Part shown: in pieces, positions 16,436-29,578 of the stretch
Layout: the number at the start of each line of letters is the position of its first letter
How positions within the stretch are numbered: position 1 is the first letter of the stretch
Assembly: GCF_000426645.1 (NCBI RefSeq)
Contig: NZ_AUFT01000023.1
Span: forward strand, 1 to 64,000
Length of the DNA stretch: 64,000 bases
Origin: Nakamurella lactea DSM 19367
Lineage (GTDB): Bacteria > Actinomycetota > Actinomycetes > Mycobacteriales > Nakamurellaceae
Direction: 5' to 3'
Program-made: the position numbers and the translations under genes
The notes under the pieces: model-generated
What the model was told of the DNA's origin: nothing
What the model saw: only the letters and a program-made list of their open reading frames with translations
The model's database searches: none

Positions 16436-17794
16436 TCACCAGTTCTTCGTCACCCCCGGGATGTTCGCCGGCAGGTGCATACCCTTCGGCACGTTGATGT
16501 AGACGATGCCGTCGGTCGCCTTCTGCCAGACCTTCTCGAAGTTCTTGCGGGTGTAGATGCTGCGCACGTTGGCATTGCTGTTGGACGCCGGGTCGTTGAG
16601 GATCGGGTCGCCGGCGGCGGTGAAGCCGACGATCACCATCAGGTGACCGTTCGTCGAGTACCCGGCCTCCGGCATCTCGCTCAGGCTCCAGGACAACGAG
16701 GTGATCACCGGAATCCCGGCGGCGATGAACTTCTCGGCCTCGGCCAGCGACCGCAGCCGGGTGACGAACGAGGTCAACCCGAAGCGGTGGGTGTAGGCGG
16801 TGTTGAACGGCCAGTTGCCACTGCCCTCGTAGGTGTAGTCCCAGGTGTTGATCGCGCCGTAGTCGACCTGCGGGTCGCCGTTCGGGGCGACGATGCCGGC
16901 CAGCTCGGCGGCCGGAACGCGCTGCGCGCGGTGCTTCTGCGCCCAGTAGTACAGGACCATCGTGCTGGAGGTCGGGGAGCACCAGACCTCGCCGCCGCCA
17001 CCGAATTCCGGGTACTCGCCGGCGTGGATGTTCTGGGCGTACGGCGGGACGTTCAGCTCGACCTGGCGGCCGAGGGTGAAGGCGCTGGTCGTCGGTGAGG
17101 TCACGGTGGGCAGGTACTCGTTGGTCATCGTGGTGATGCCGTCCAGCACCGGCGAGCTGTGGCTACCGACCGGCCGCAGCAGGGTCACCCGGGTCTGGTA
17201 GGCCACCGGCTCGTGCCCGGTCTTGGCCGAGAAGGTGTCGGTCCAGATGTTCGCGTTGGCGTCGCCCTGGTCGTCCAACGACGTGCGGTGGATGTCGCCG
17301 GCCGCGAAGTCGTCGCCGGAGGCCCAGCGGCCCATCACGTACCACTTGGTCCAGGTGCCGTCGGCCAGCCGGCCGCGGAAGGTCGTCTCGACCCAGGTGC
17401 CGGTGGGGGTGCTGGCGTTCCAGGAGGACACCGATTCGTCGATCGGATAACCGGTCTCGATCACCGGGGAGGTCCAGCTCCCGTACTGGTAGTTCACCGG
17501 GGATCCGTCACCGAACGGGTCGGTGTACTCACGCGTTGGCAGGCTGCCGATCGGGCTCAGCCGCAGCCCGCCGCCCAGACCGGGGAGCAGGCCGGACCAC
17601 CGGCCGTGCAGCAGGCCGGATATTCCGTTCCAGTGCTTGGTGGTGATCTTGTTGGCGGTCTCGTCGGCCGGCTGGGCCGCTGTGCCGGGCTTGGCCGCCG
17701 CGGTGGCAGTGGTGGCCGCGGCGGTACCCGCGACGGTCAGGCCTGAGGTGGCCAGGACGACGGACAGGACGGTGATCGCGGTGCGACGGAACAT
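16436..17794 (-). CDS. secreted C39-family (papain-like) peptidase
   Basis: 452 residues with a Sec signal peptide (RRTAITVLSVVLATSGLTVA, cleavage about residue 30). A middle beta-rich part (about 60-240) is of unknown fold. The C-terminal half is a peptidase C39-like domain: catalytic Cys in EVWCSPTSSTMVLYYW, catalytic His in STNGHLMVIVGF and the following Asn/Asp in PILNDPASN. Actinobacteria encode many such secreted C39_2 proteins of unknown target, possibly cell-wall or external peptides. The 3' flank (16394-16450) repeats TCACCRGTTCTGTG three times. The gene is convergent with pcrA. Confidence 0.88.
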   Translation of the reverse strand: MFRRTAITVLSVVLATSGLTVAGTAAATTATAAAKPGTAAQPADETANKITTKHWNGISGLLHGRWSGLLPGLGGGLRLSPIGSLPTREYTDPFGDGSPVNYQYGSWTSPVIETGYPIDESVSSWNASTPTGTWVETTFRGRLADGTWTKWYVMGRWASGDDFAAGDIHRTSLDDQGDANANIWTDTFSAKTGHEPVAYQTRVTLLRPVGSHSSPVLDGITTMTNEYLPTVTSPTTSAFTLGRQVELNVPPYAQNIHAGEYPEFGGGGEVWCSPTSSTMVLYYWAQKHRAQRVPAAELAGIVAPNGDPQVDYGAINTWDYTYEGSGNWPFNTAYTHRFGLTSFVTRLRSLAEAEKFIAAGIPVITSLSWSLSEMPEAGYSTNGHLMVIVGFTAAGDPILNDPASNSNANVRSIYTRKNFEKVWQKATDGIVYINVPKGMHLPANIPGVTKNW

Positions 17795-17937
17795 TTCTCT
17801 CCCTCAGCTCGGATTGGCGTAAGTTTCCACCGCCAGCGGGAGTTTCGCAATGGTTTCGTCAGCCGACATCTGCCCGGGAGGTGCCCGAGGCGTAGCGGAA
17901 TGTTGGAGCGAGACGGCGTGAGGTTCGCGCTACCTGG

Positions 17938-18459
17938 TCAACTTTCCGCTACCTGGGTGGGGACCTCGCCGCGGTGCCGGGTGGCGAACAGCCAACCGAG
18001 GCCGAGCAGCGGCAGGATCACCGGGATGAACAGGTAACCGGAGCCGAACCGGGACCAGACGGTGTCGTGCGGGAACGCCGCCTTGTCCAGCAGCGACAAC
18101 GTGCCGATCACCAGCACCCCGACCAGTTCCACCGCGCAGGCGGTCCAGGCCAGCGGCCGCGACCAGCTGCGGGTGGTGGTCAGCCCGACGGTGGCGGCCA
18201 CGTAGACCAGCCCGGACAGCAGCGACAGCGAGTAGGCCAGCGGGGCATCGTCGAACCGGGTGGAGATCTGCACCCCGGCCCTGGACACCGCGGCCAGCGC
18301 GAAGATTCCGTACAGGGTGGCCAGCACCCGGCGCGGGCCCTTGTTCAGGTCCTCCGGCTGGGCGCCGTCGGTGGGCGCGGTGTCGGTCGGGTCGCCGGCG
18401 GCCGGACGGACGGTGGCGGGTTCGGGGGTCCCGGTCCCACCGGAATGCTCGACGGTCAT
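17938..18459 (-). CDS. small membrane protein, four helices, unknown function
   Basis: 173 residues. A charged, Pro/Thr-rich cytoplasmic head of about 40 residues is followed by four hydrophobic helices (about 45-62, 73-92, 105-125 and 143-160); the ARG/RAGVQISTRFDDAPLAYSLS loop is typical of a conserved actinobacterial family of DUF-type membrane proteins next to sucCD. No catalytic motif. It is in the same direction as the next small membrane gene upstream (46 bases apart) and likely co-transcribed with it. Confidence 0.78.
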   Translation of the reverse strand: MTVEHSGGTGTPEPATVRPAAGDPTDTAPTDGAQPEDLNKGPRRVLATLYGIFALAAVSRAGVQISTRFDDAPLAYSLSLLSGLVYVAATVGLTTTRSWSRPLAWTACAVELVGVLVIGTLSLLDKAAFPHDTVWSRFGSGYLFIPVILPLLGLGWLFATRHRGEVPTQVAES

Positions 18460-18505
18460 GGCGACCAGTGTCCTCGTCTTCTGGGTCCGAGCCGAACCGG
18501 CCCGC

Positions 18506-18865
18506 TCAGCTGCCGGCCTGCCACAGCTGATGCAGCCGCAGCGTCATCACCGCGACCACCACGGCGGTGAAACACAACGCGATCGATCCCCAGCGGGTGC
18601 GCTCCAGCCTGGCCACCCAGATGCCCAGCGGCAGCGGCAGCAGGATGCCGATCGAGTAAGCGATGAACGTCACCCGGTCGTGCGGGATGTCGGCCGTCAT
18701 CCGGAACCAGCCGATCACCGACTGCACGGCCAGGGCCGCCGTCAGTGCGATCGCGGTGACGATCTGCGGGGCGTTCGCCGGTCGCCGGCGGTAGGCCTGC
18801 AGGCCGGTCCAGGCGGCCAGCAGCAGCCCGATGCCGAGCAGGGTCATCGCCAGCGGGGTGATCAC
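18506..18865 (-). CDS. small membrane protein, four helices, unknown function
   Basis: 119 residues from a GTG at 18865 (GGAG immediately upstream) or 113 from an ATG at 18847. Four hydrophobic segments cover almost the whole length: LLGIGLLLAAWTGLQAY, IVTAIALTAALAVQSVIGWF, VTFIAYSIGILLPLPLGIWV and IALCFTAVVVAVMTLRLHQL. No family motif recognised. It resembles its downstream neighbour in size and topology and probably forms a two-gene unit with it, divergent from the large membrane protein at 18980. Confidence 0.72.
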   Translation of the reverse strand: MITPLAMTLLGIGLLLAAWTGLQAYRRRPANAPQIVTAIALTAALAVQSVIGWFRMTADIPHDRVTFIAYSIGILLPLPLGIWVARLERTRWGSIALCFTAVVVAVMTLRLHQLWQAGS

Positions 18866-18979
18866 AGCTCCGAAAGGTAGTCGACGAGCTCGCAACGAGT
18901 GTCCACCGGCGCTGCCGGTGGGTGGCCGGTCGGACCGCGAGAACGGCGCCGATGGGTGCCGGATTGCTACCGTCGAGCG

Positions 18980-21136
<2,157 letters not shown>

Positions 21137-21154
21137 CCGGCTGCCGGAGTTGTG

Positions 21155-21178
21155 CACATGGGGATTTCTCCCCATGTG
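21155..21178 (+). terminator. hairpin terminator
   Basis: A 10-bp perfect stem (CACATGGGGA with TCCCCATGTG) and a TTTC loop, 19 bases after the stop of the large membrane protein gene. No T run follows. Confidence 0.6.
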
Positions 21179-21292
21179 GATGGCCTGCGGAAACCGAACC
21201 GGGAGCGCTAGCGTCGGACCAACGGGCGCGACCACAGTCGTGGGCACTGTGCGCGCACGTCACCGGATGCACGTCACAGGAATGGACGACAG

Positions 21293-21598
21293 ATGACCAC
21301 AGCAGGGGTATTCGCCTTCGACACCGACAAGGCCGGCACCGTCGAGACCTCGCTCGGCACGCTGATCACCGACCTGGGGCTGACGCTGACCGATCTCGAT
21401 GGCTTCGTCACCTGGGTCAAGAGCGAGTGGGACGGCGACGAGATGGAGTTCTACAACGCGATCCACACCGGGTGGAAGAAGAACGCCGAGACGGTGCAGC
21501 AGATCCTCGACGGTGTGCATACGGCGATCGGGTCGGTCAAGACCTCGGTGATCGACCTGAGGCAGAACGTCCGGGACGCGATGAAAGAAGAGGGCTGA
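21293..21598 (+). CDS. WXG100-like (Esx-type) small protein
   Basis: 101 residues, the standard WXG100 length. The central turn carries the W-x-G motif in KSEWDGDEM (Trp46-Gly48), flanked by two amphipathic helices (residues about 15-42 and 52-95), and there is no signal peptide. WXG100 proteins are type VII (ESX) substrates or, when encoded alone, domains of unknown role. No ESX ATPase, partner WXG gene or LXG toxin lies in the window, so this is an orphan. Secretion is therefore uncertain. Confidence 0.78.
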   Translation: MTTAGVFAFDTDKAGTVETSLGTLITDLGLTLTDLDGFVTWVKSEWDGDEMEFYNAIHTGWKKNAETVQQILDGVHTAIGSVKTSVIDLRQNVRDAMKEEG

Positions 21599-21649
21599 GC
21601 CGGCCCGTCTGCGGGGCGCATGGCGTGGGGAACCTCACCCGTCACTGAT

Positions 21650-21679
21650 TTCGCCCGCAAACCCGGTGCTCGTTAGGGT
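21650..21679 (+). promoter_or_regulatory. possible sucCD promoter
   Basis: TTCGCC (21650-21655) and TAGGGT (21674-21679) are 18 bases apart, about 120 bases before the sucC start. Both hexamers are only fair matches to actinobacterial primary-sigma boxes, so this is a weak call; the remaining leader up to 21798 shows nothing else I recognise. Confidence 0.35.
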
Positions 21680-21798
21680 GAGTCCGACGGTCAATGGCTT
21701 GACCGGTTCTGCCCGGCTGGAAGGCTGATCGCTCATTCTTCCTGGCGTCGGAGCGACCGCTGCCGGACCGCCCCGTTCGTCTACCACCGGGAGACCAG

Positions 21799-22983
21799 AT
21801 GGACCTGTACGAGTACCAGGCCAAAGAACTGTTCAGCGCCCACGGAGTTCCGGCCCCGCCCGGCGCCGTCGTCACCACCGTCGATGATGCCGTCGCCGCT
21901 GCCGAGAAACTCGGCCTGCCGGTGATGGTGAAGTCGCAGGTCAAGATCGGCGGTCGCGGCAAGGCCGGCGGCGTCAAGTTCGCCGCCACCATCGACGACG
22001 TGCGTACCCACGCCGGCAACATTCTCGGCTTGGACATCAAGGGCCATGTCACCCGGCAGATTCTGATCACCCCGGCCAGCGAGATCGCCGAGGAGTACTA
22101 CGTCTCCTTCCTGCTCGACCGGTCCAACCGCACGTACCTGGCGATGGCCACCCACGAGGGCGGCATGGAGATCGAGCAGCTGGCCGAGGAACGCCCGGAC
22201 GCGCTGGCCAAGATCGCGGTCGACGCGGTCACCGGTGTCGACGCCGCCAAGGCCGCCGAGATCGCCGATGCCGGCAAGTTCCCGGCCGAGGTCCGTGACC
22301 AGGTGATCGAGGTGTTGCAGGGTCTGTGGAAGACCTTCGTCGCCGAGGACGCCACCCTGGTCGAGGTGAATCCGCTGGTCAAGGACGGCGAGGGCAAGGT
22401 CGTCGCGCTCGACGGCAAGGTCAGCCTGGACGACAATGCCGAGTTCCGTCACCCCGATCACGCCGCCCTGGCCGACAATGCCGCCGCGGATCCGCTGGAG
22501 GCCAAGGCAAAGGAGAACGACCTCAACTACGTCAAGCTGGACGGCGAGGTCGGCATCATCGGCAACGGCGCCGGGCTGGTGATGTCGACGCTGGACGTGG
22601 TCGCCTACGCCGGCGAACAGCACGGCGGCGTCAAGCCGGCCAACTTCCTGGACATCGGCGGCGGCGCGAACGCGCAGGTGATGGCCAACGGGCTGGACAT
22701 CATTCTCGGCGACGAACAGGTGAAGGCGGTGTTCGTCAACGTGTTCGGCGGGATCACCGCCTGCGACGAGGTCGCCAACGGCATCGTCGGCGCGCTCGAC
22801 CTGCTGGGCGACGCCGCCACCAAGCCCCTGGTGGTGCGGTTGGACGGCAACAACGTCGAACTCGGCCGACAGATCCTGACCGAGCGCAATCACCCGCTGG
22901 TCACCCTGGCCGACACCATGGACGGCGGCGCAGATCTGGCCGCTGCCAAGGCCGCTGAGCCCGCCGCATCCGCCGCGAAGTAA
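21799..22983 (+). CDS. sucC: succinyl-CoA synthetase (ADP/GDP-forming), beta subunit
   Basis: 394 residues, normal length. With SucD it couples succinyl-CoA to succinate and ATP/GTP in the TCA cycle. The start [18 protein letters not shown] is diagnostic; the ATP-grasp domain has [17 protein letters not shown], and the C-terminal half has the [12 protein letters not shown] and [18 protein letters not shown] blocks that meet SucD. GGGAG precedes the ATG. It is ten bases upstream of sucD. Confidence 0.98.
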   Translation: MDLYEYQAKELFSAHGVPAPPGAVVTTVDDAVAAAEKLGLPVMVKSQVKIGGRGKAGGVKFAATIDDVRTHAGNILGLDIKGHVTRQILITPASEIAEEYYVSFLLDRSNRTYLAMATHEGGMEIEQLAEERPDALAKIAVDAVTGVDAAKAAEIADAGKFPAEVRDQVIEVLQGLWKTFVAEDATLVEVNPLVKDGEGKVVALDGKVSLDDNAEFRHPDHAALADNAAADPLEAKAKENDLNYVKLDGEVGIIGNGAGLVMSTLDVVAYAGEQHGGVKPANFLDIGGGANAQVMANGLDIILGDEQVKAVFVNVFGGITACDEVANGIVGALDLLGDAATKPLVVRLDGNNVELGRQILTERNHPLVTLADTMDGGADLAAAKAAEPAASAAK

Positions 22984-22993
22984 GGGACGAACA

Positions 22994-23890
22994 ATGTCTA
23001 TCTACCTGAACTCCGATTCCAAGATCATCGTCCAGGGCATCACCGGCGGGATGGGTGCCAAGCACACCGCGCTGATGCTGGATTCGGGGTCGAACATCGT
23101 CGGCGGGGTCAACGCCCGCAAGGCCGGAACCACCGTCACCCATAAGGATTCGGCCGGCAGTGATGTCGATTTGCCGGTGTTCGGCACGGTCGCCGAGGCG
23201 ATCGAGAAGACCGGGGCTGACGTCTCCGTCGTCTTCGTCCCACCGGCCTTCGCCAAGGACGCGGTGGTCGAGGCGATCGATGCCGAGATCCCGCTGTTGG
23301 TGATCATCACCGAGGGCATCCCGGTGCAGGACTCGGCGTGGTTCTGGCAGTACTGCCAGAACAAGGGAAACAAGACCCGGATCATCGGGCCGAACTGTCC
23401 CGGCATCATCACCCCCGGTGAGTCGCTGGCCGGCATCACCCCGCACACCATCACCGGCAAGGGCCCGGTCGGGCTGGTCTCCAAGTCCGGCACGCTGACC
23501 TACCAGATGATGTACGAGCTGCGGGATCTCGGGTTCTCCACCGCCATCGGCATCGGCGGCGACCCGATCGTCGGCACCACCCACATCGATGCTCTGGAGG
23601 CGTTCGAGGCCGACCCGGAGACCAAGGCGATCGTGATGATCGGCGAGATCGGCGGCGACGCCGAAGAACGCGCGGCCGACTACATCAAGGCTCACGTGAC
23701 CAAGCCGGTGATCGGCTACGTCGCCGGGTTCACCGCGCCCGAGGGCAAGACCATGGGCCACGCCGGCGCCATCGTCTCGGGCTCGGCCGGCACCGCCCAG
23801 GCCAAGAAGGAAGCCCTCGAAGCGGCCGGCGTCAAGGTCGGCAAGACCCCGTCGGAGACCGCCAGGCTGCTGCGCGAGGTCCTCGGCTGA
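22994..23890 (+). CDS. sucD: succinyl-CoA synthetase, alpha subunit
   Basis: 298 residues. The CoA-binding Rossmann domain includes [13 protein letters not shown], and the ligase domain carries the phosphohistidine loop [20 protein letters not shown] with His256. Blocks [12 protein letters not shown] and [14 protein letters not shown] are the family's standard ones. It is translated from its own ribosome site ten bases after sucC and ends in a strong hairpin. Confidence 0.98.
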   Translation: MSIYLNSDSKIIVQGITGGMGAKHTALMLDSGSNIVGGVNARKAGTTVTHKDSAGSDVDLPVFGTVAEAIEKTGADVSVVFVPPAFAKDAVVEAIDAEIPLLVIITEGIPVQDSAWFWQYCQNKGNKTRIIGPNCPGIITPGESLAGITPHTITGKGPVGLVSKSGTLTYQMMYELRDLGFSTAIGIGGDPIVGTTHIDALEAFEADPETKAIVMIGEIGGDAEERAADYIKAHVTKPVIGYVAGFTAPEGKTMGHAGAIVSGSAGTAQAKKEALEAAGVKVGKTPSETARLLREVLG

Positions 23891-23910
23891 GTCGTTGCTC
23901 GTCCCGGATC

Positions 23911-23941
23911 GAGGGCCGGCACCCGCGGGGTGCCGGCCCTC
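23911..23941 (+). terminator. sucCD terminator hairpin
   Basis: A perfect 14-bp stem (GAGGGCCGGCACCC and its complement) with a 3-base GCG loop, 21 bases after the sucD stop. No T run, as typical of the rest of this genome. Confidence 0.75.
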
Positions 23942-24052
23942 CGTCATTCCGGCGAGTATCGGACCCTGCACGTGCGGACACGGTAAGTTACGCAACGAGT
24001 GGGTACCAGACAGAAGCAAGAAGCGAAACACGCCAAGTGAGGTAGGTAGGTC

Positions 24053-25129
24053 ATGAGTGCTCCGTACGGTCCCCCGCAGGGGGGCGCTCCGCAGGGCGGG
24101 CCCGGTCCCTACGGCGGCCAGCCCGGACCGGGGCAGCAGTGGGGCCCCGGACCAGGCGGTCCCGGCCCCGGTGGACCCGGCCACGGTGGTCCCGGTGGCC
24201 CCGGTCACGGTGGCCCCGGCGGGCCCGGATTCGGTGGGCCGCCGGCCGCCCCGAAGAAGCCGATGGACCTGGGCAAGATCCTGCCGCTGGTGGTCGGTGG
24301 GCTCGGTGTCCTGAACTTCATCTGGGGGTTCCTGCCGGCCACCAGTTCCAGCTACGGTTCGACCTCGGTCTACGGCAGCGCGCTCGGCTGGCTGCCACTG
24401 ATCCTCCTGCTCGGTGGTCTGCTGGCCGTCGGTCCGCTGCTGCCGAAGGGTCATCAGGCCTCCTATGCGGTCGCCGCGATCTCCGTCGTGGGCTTCCTGG
24501 GTGCGCTGTTCACCCTGATCATCGCCTCTGGTGCCGGTGGTATCGGCATCGTCCTGCTGCTGATCTTCGGCTTCCTGCAGGCCGCCGCCGCCGTGGTGCT
24601 GTGGCTGTTCGACGCCGGCGTGATCAAGGCAGCGGCTGACGGCAGCGTCCAGCTCAGCCCGCAGGCGTTCGGCTCCCAGGTCGGTCAGGGTGGCTACGGC
24701 CAGCCGGGCCAGGGTGGCCCGCAATTCGGTGGACAGCACTCCGGTCCGCAGTTCGGTGGCCCGCCGAGCGGTCCGGTGGGCGGCCCGCCGCAGGGCGGTC
24801 AGCCGCAGTACGGCCAGCAGTCCGGTCCGTCCAGCTACGGACCCGTCGGTGGCCAGGGTTACGGCCAACCGTCGGCGGATGCGCCGTCGAGTCAGCCCGA
24901 GCCCTCGGCGTCCCCGTACGGGTCCGCGCCGACCCACAGCGCGGATGCGCCCTCGTACGGGAACGACGCGCCGTCCTACGGGAACGACGCACCCTCCTAC
25001 GGAAACGACGCACCGTCCTACGGTGCTCCCGCGTCGGAGTCGGCCGACAGCGCCGGGGCGCCGGACCTGGCCAAGCACGACGACAACGGTGACGACAATC
25101 CCGACGTCACCCAGCAGGTCCGTTTCTGA
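24053..25129 (+). CDS. DUF5336 membrane protein (Rv0954-like) with long Gly/Pro/Gln-rich tails
   Basis: 358 residues. A Gly/Pro-rich head of about 65 residues (repeats of [11 protein letters not shown]) leads into four membrane helices at about residues 77-185 ([20 protein letters not shown] and following), the DUF5336 core. The tail (about 200-358) is Gln/Gly/Ser-rich and includes a 7-residue repeat APSYGND in four copies. Its position between sucCD and a DUF6350/PerM gene followed by purNH matches mycobacterial Rv0954, a membrane protein that interacts with cell-division factors. A septal or cell-wall role is inferred by synteny only. A hairpin follows. Confidence 0.85.
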   Translation: MSAPYGPPQGGAPQGGPGPYGGQPGPGQQWGPGPGGPGPGGPGHGGPGGPGHGGPGGPGFGGPPAAPKKPMDLGKILPLVVGGLGVLNFIWGFLPATSSSYGSTSVYGSALGWLPLILLLGGLLAVGPLLPKGHQASYAVAAISVVGFLGALFTLIIASGAGGIGIVLLLIFGFLQAAAAVVLWLFDAGVIKAAADGSVQLSPQAFGSQVGQGGYGQPGQGGPQFGGQHSGPQFGGPPSGPVGGPPQGGQPQYGQQSGPSSYGPVGGQGYGQPSADAPSSQPEPSASPYGSAPTHSADAPSYGNDAPSYGNDAPSYGNDAPSYGAPASESADSAGAPDLAKHDDNGDDNPDVTQQVRF

Positions 25130-25155
25130 GTGGTGGCCAGCACGGCTGCCGACAG

Positions 25156-25196
25156 GACGAAGGGGCGCGCCTCCCATGGGGGCGCGCCCCTTCGTC
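25156..25196 (+). terminator. strong hairpin terminator
   Basis: A perfect 16-bp stem (GACGAAGGGGCGCGCC and its complement) with a 9-base loop whose centre is the palindrome CCCATGGG, 27 bases after the DUF5336 stop and before the PerM-like gene. Confidence 0.8.
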
Positions 25197-25249
25197 GCCA
25201 CCGGTGTGTCCGGCGCCGTCGGTGAACCGTTCGTGTGAAAGTGGCTGAC

Positions 25250-26614
25250 ATGTCCCCGGCATCTGCGAGCCCGCCTGCCGCCGGCCCGATCACGGCGCCG
25301 GTGGGTCGGCACCTGGCGGTCTGCGTGGTGCGGGCGCTGGCCGCGGTCGTCGCCGCACTGCTGCTCGCCTGCGGTGTCGGATTGCTGATCTGGGCGATCA
25401 CCCCGTCCAGCGGGTCGGCCACCGAGGTGGTGCGGGCGGCGGTCACCGGCCTGGGGGCCGCGAACTTCCTGCCGCCGACGGTGGGCGGGATCGTCCTGAC
25501 GCTGCCGCCGTTGACGTTCACCGCGGTGTGTTTCGTGCTGGTCGCCTCGGCTGCGAACCGTGGCCGGACGCCCGGCATCGGGCCCGCCCTCGAGTTGGTC
25601 GGCGCCCTGGTCGTCGGGCTGGTCTACGGCGCGGTGCTGACCGCGGTGATCGCCGCCCTGGCACCGGCCGGCGCGGCGTCGAACGTCGGCCGAGGCTGGG
25701 CGCCGGTCCTGCTCGGCGTGGTGGCCGCCGCGCTCGGGGTGATGCTGCGGGCCACGGTATGGCGGGGGTGGTGGCGAGGTCGGGCGCCGCTGGTGGCCCG
25801 GGCCGGGGTCCGGGCCGGCGGGGCCGCTCTGCTGCTGGTGGTGGCCGGGGGAGCGGTGGCGACGGCGGCCGGTCTGATCACCTCGTTCGGTACCGCCATC
25901 GACCTGTCGTCGATCGCGGCGCCGTCGGTCGGCGACAGTATCGGCATGGTGCTGTTGTCCATCGCCTTCCTGCCGAACGCTGTGATCGCCGGGGCCGGTT
26001 ACGTCACCGGGATCGGGTTCCAGATCGGTGTCGGCACCTACTCGCCGCTGGGTACCACCGGGATCGAGCTGCCGGCGTTGCCGTTGCTCGCCGCCGTCCC
26101 GGACTCCGGCGGAGTGTCCGGTGCCGGGCTGGTGTTGTTGATCTTCCCGGTCGCCGCCGCGGTCTTGATCGGCTGGATGACGGTGCGTCGGCTGGGCACC
26201 AGGCGGGACCGGATGATCGCCGCGCTGCTGGCGTCCGCGGTGGCCGCGGTCGGGATGATGATGCTGGCCATCGTCTCCGCCGGCGGTGTGGTCGGCAGTC
26301 CGTGGGCCCATCTCGGGGTCCCGGTGGCCGGTATCGGCGCGGTGACCTTCGGCGGACTCGGCGCGGTGTCGCTGACCATCGCCGCGGTCGCCGGCTGGGG
26401 AACCGTGCAGTGGGTGGACCGGCCGGCCGTCGAGGCGGCCGCCACGGCCGCAGCCACCGCCGGTGTGTCACCTCCCGCTGATCCGGAAAACCCGTCGCCA
26501 GTCGCGGAAATCGCGGGTTCCGGGGCCGAGTCCGGTGAACTGGAGACGAGTTCTCAGGATGACTCCGTCGAGACAGCCGACCCACCCGAGGATGCCGCAG
26601 ACCGCCATCACTAG
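25250..26614 (+). CDS. DUF6350 / PerM-like integral membrane protein
   Basis: 454 residues from the ATG at 25250; GTG codons at 25235 and 25241 are alternatives. About ten hydrophobic helices: VVRALAAVVAALLLACGVGLL, VLTLPPLTFTAVCFVLVA, LVVGLVYGAVLTAVIAAL and others, then a polar tail of about 60 residues rich in Ala, Glu and Ser. Position directly before purN-purH and after a DUF5336 gene matches Rv0955 (PerM) of Mycobacterium tuberculosis, which supports persistence and cell division. Function here is inferred from synteny and topology; no catalytic motif is visible. Confidence 0.82.
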   Translation: MSPASASPPAAGPITAPVGRHLAVCVVRALAAVVAALLLACGVGLLIWAITPSSGSATEVVRAAVTGLGAANFLPPTVGGIVLTLPPLTFTAVCFVLVASAANRGRTPGIGPALELVGALVVGLVYGAVLTAVIAALAPAGAASNVGRGWAPVLLGVVAAALGVMLRATVWRGWWRGRAPLVARAGVRAGGAALLLVVAGGAVATAAGLITSFGTAIDLSSIAAPSVGDSIGMVLLSIAFLPNAVIAGAGYVTGIGFQIGVGTYSPLGTTGIELPALPLLAAVPDSGGVSGAGLVLLIFPVAAAVLIGWMTVRRLGTRRDRMIAALLASAVAAVGMMMLAIVSAGGVVGSPWAHLGVPVAGIGAVTFGGLGAVSLTIAAVAGWGTVQWVDRPAVEAAATAAATAGVSPPADPENPSPVAEIAGSGAESGELETSSQDDSVETADPPEDAADRHH

Positions 26615-26656
26615 GCTGATCGAGTTCCAGCAGACCAGCTGAATTCGAGACGAGAG

Positions 26657-27315
26657 ATGCCTGTGATCGAACCCGACGTCAGCCGCGCCCGCAGGGTCGG
26701 CAGGGCCCCGGGCGACGGTCGGCTCCGGGTTGCCGTGCTGATTTCCGGCGGCGGATCCAACCTGCAGTCTCTGATCGAGGCTCAGCGCGATCCGGACTAC
26801 GGCATCGAACTGGTCGTGGTCGGGTCCGACCGGGCTGCCGGCGGCCTCCAGCTGGCCGAGCGCGCCGGCATCCCGACCTTCGTCGAGTCGGTCAGGAGTC
26901 ATCCGGACCGAGCGGCCTGGGACAGCGCCCTCACCGCCCGGCTGGCGGCGCATCGACCCGAGCTGGTGATCTCGGCCGGATTCCTCAAACTGGTCGGGGC
27001 GGACTTTCTGCGCGAGTTCGCCGGCCGGTACCTCAACACCCACAACGCATTGTTGCCGTCGTTCCCCGGCATCCACGGACCGGCCGACGCCCTGGCCTAC
27101 GGGGTGAAGATCGCCGGCGCCACGCTGTTCTTCGTGGACGAGGGCGTCGACACCGGGCCGATCCTGGCGCAGGTCGCCGTGCCGGTCGAGGACGGCGACG
27201 ACGTGCACACCCTCACCGAACGCATCAAGGTCGCCGAACGTCGGCAGCTGGTCGATCAGGTCGGACGGCTGGCCCGCCAGGGCTGGACCATCCAGGGCAG
27301 AAAGGTCTCCATCCC

Positions 27316-27319
<4 letters not shown>
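26657..27319 (+). CDS. purN: phosphoribosylglycinamide formyltransferase
   Basis: 220 residues, with a 22-residue N-terminal extension over the usual length. It transfers a formyl group from 10-formyl-THF to GAR in purine synthesis. Substrate loop [14 protein letters not shown], catalytic His in [17 protein letters not shown] and the Asp-containing block [16 protein letters not shown] are intact. The canonical Asn-x-His-Pro is Asn-Thr-His-Asn here, a minor change. The ATGA junction with purH at 27316 indicates coupled translation. Confidence 0.97.
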
Positions 27320-28914
<1,595 letters not shown>

Positions 28915-28933
28915 CCCGTCGGGGGCTGGACTG

Positions 28934-29563
28934 ATGGACCTGACCGAGAAGTCCTACCGGAACGAGGATTTCGTCGAGGTCGACCTGCGGGAGCTGCGGC
29001 TGGACGGCGTGACCTTCACCGAGTGCGACTTCGACGGCGCCACCCTCGCCGGCATCCACACGAGCAAGGTGACCTTCGACCGCTGCACGTTCGTCAATGC
29101 CGAGCTGTACCGCAGCGAACACCGGACCAGCAGCTTCACCGGCTGCACTTTCGACCGGACCGCCTGGCACAGCAGTGTGCTGGACGGCTGCCGGCTGACC
29201 GGGTCGACCTTCACCGACTGCCGGATGGTGCCGATCACCATCACCGACTGCGACCTGACGCTCACCTCATTTGCCGGCGAGAAGCTGGCCGGCACCGATC
29301 TGTCCGGCATCCGGCTGCGCGAGGCGAACCTGACCGGGGCCAACCTGAAAGGGTGCAATCTTTCCGGTGCCGACCTGACCAGCGCCCGCACCGGACGAAC
29401 GGATCTGCGCGAGAGTGATCTGCGCGGCGCCCGGTCGGACGCAGCGCTGTGGGTGAGCGCGCAGCTCGCCGGGGCGATCATCGACCTCGATCAGGCGCTG
29501 TTGTTCGCCGGCGCGCACGGTCTGGTGCTCAAGCCGCCGGAGGATCCGACGGTCGGTCGCTGA
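28934..29563 (+). CDS. pentapeptide-repeat protein (MfpA/Qnr-like fold)
   Basis: 209 residues. From residue about 8 to 165 the sequence keeps the A(D/N)LXX rhythm: LDGVTFTECDFDGATLAG, LREANLTGANLKGCNLSG and ADLTSARTGRTDLRESDLRG, which fold as a right-handed quadrilateral beta-helix. It lacks a signal peptide. Such proteins include the DNA-gyrase mimics MfpA and Qnr, but gyrase binding cannot be concluded from repeat content. It sits 19 bases after purH, likely in the same transcript. Confidence 0.88.
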   Translation: MDLTEKSYRNEDFVEVDLRELRLDGVTFTECDFDGATLAGIHTSKVTFDRCTFVNAELYRSEHRTSSFTGCTFDRTAWHSSVLDGCRLTGSTFTDCRMVPITITDCDLTLTSFAGEKLAGTDLSGIRLREANLTGANLKGCNLSGADLTSARTGRTDLRESDLRGARSDAALWVSAQLAGAIIDLDQALLFAGAHGLVLKPPEDPTVGR

Positions 29564-29578
29564 CGGCGTTCCGACCCG

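Noticed and set aside
21781-26311. Long minus-strand reading frames opposite sucC, sucD, DUF5336 and the PerM-like gene
   Set aside because: They are low-complexity, Arg/Gly/His-rich shadows of GC-rich genes on the plus strand, with no family similarity.
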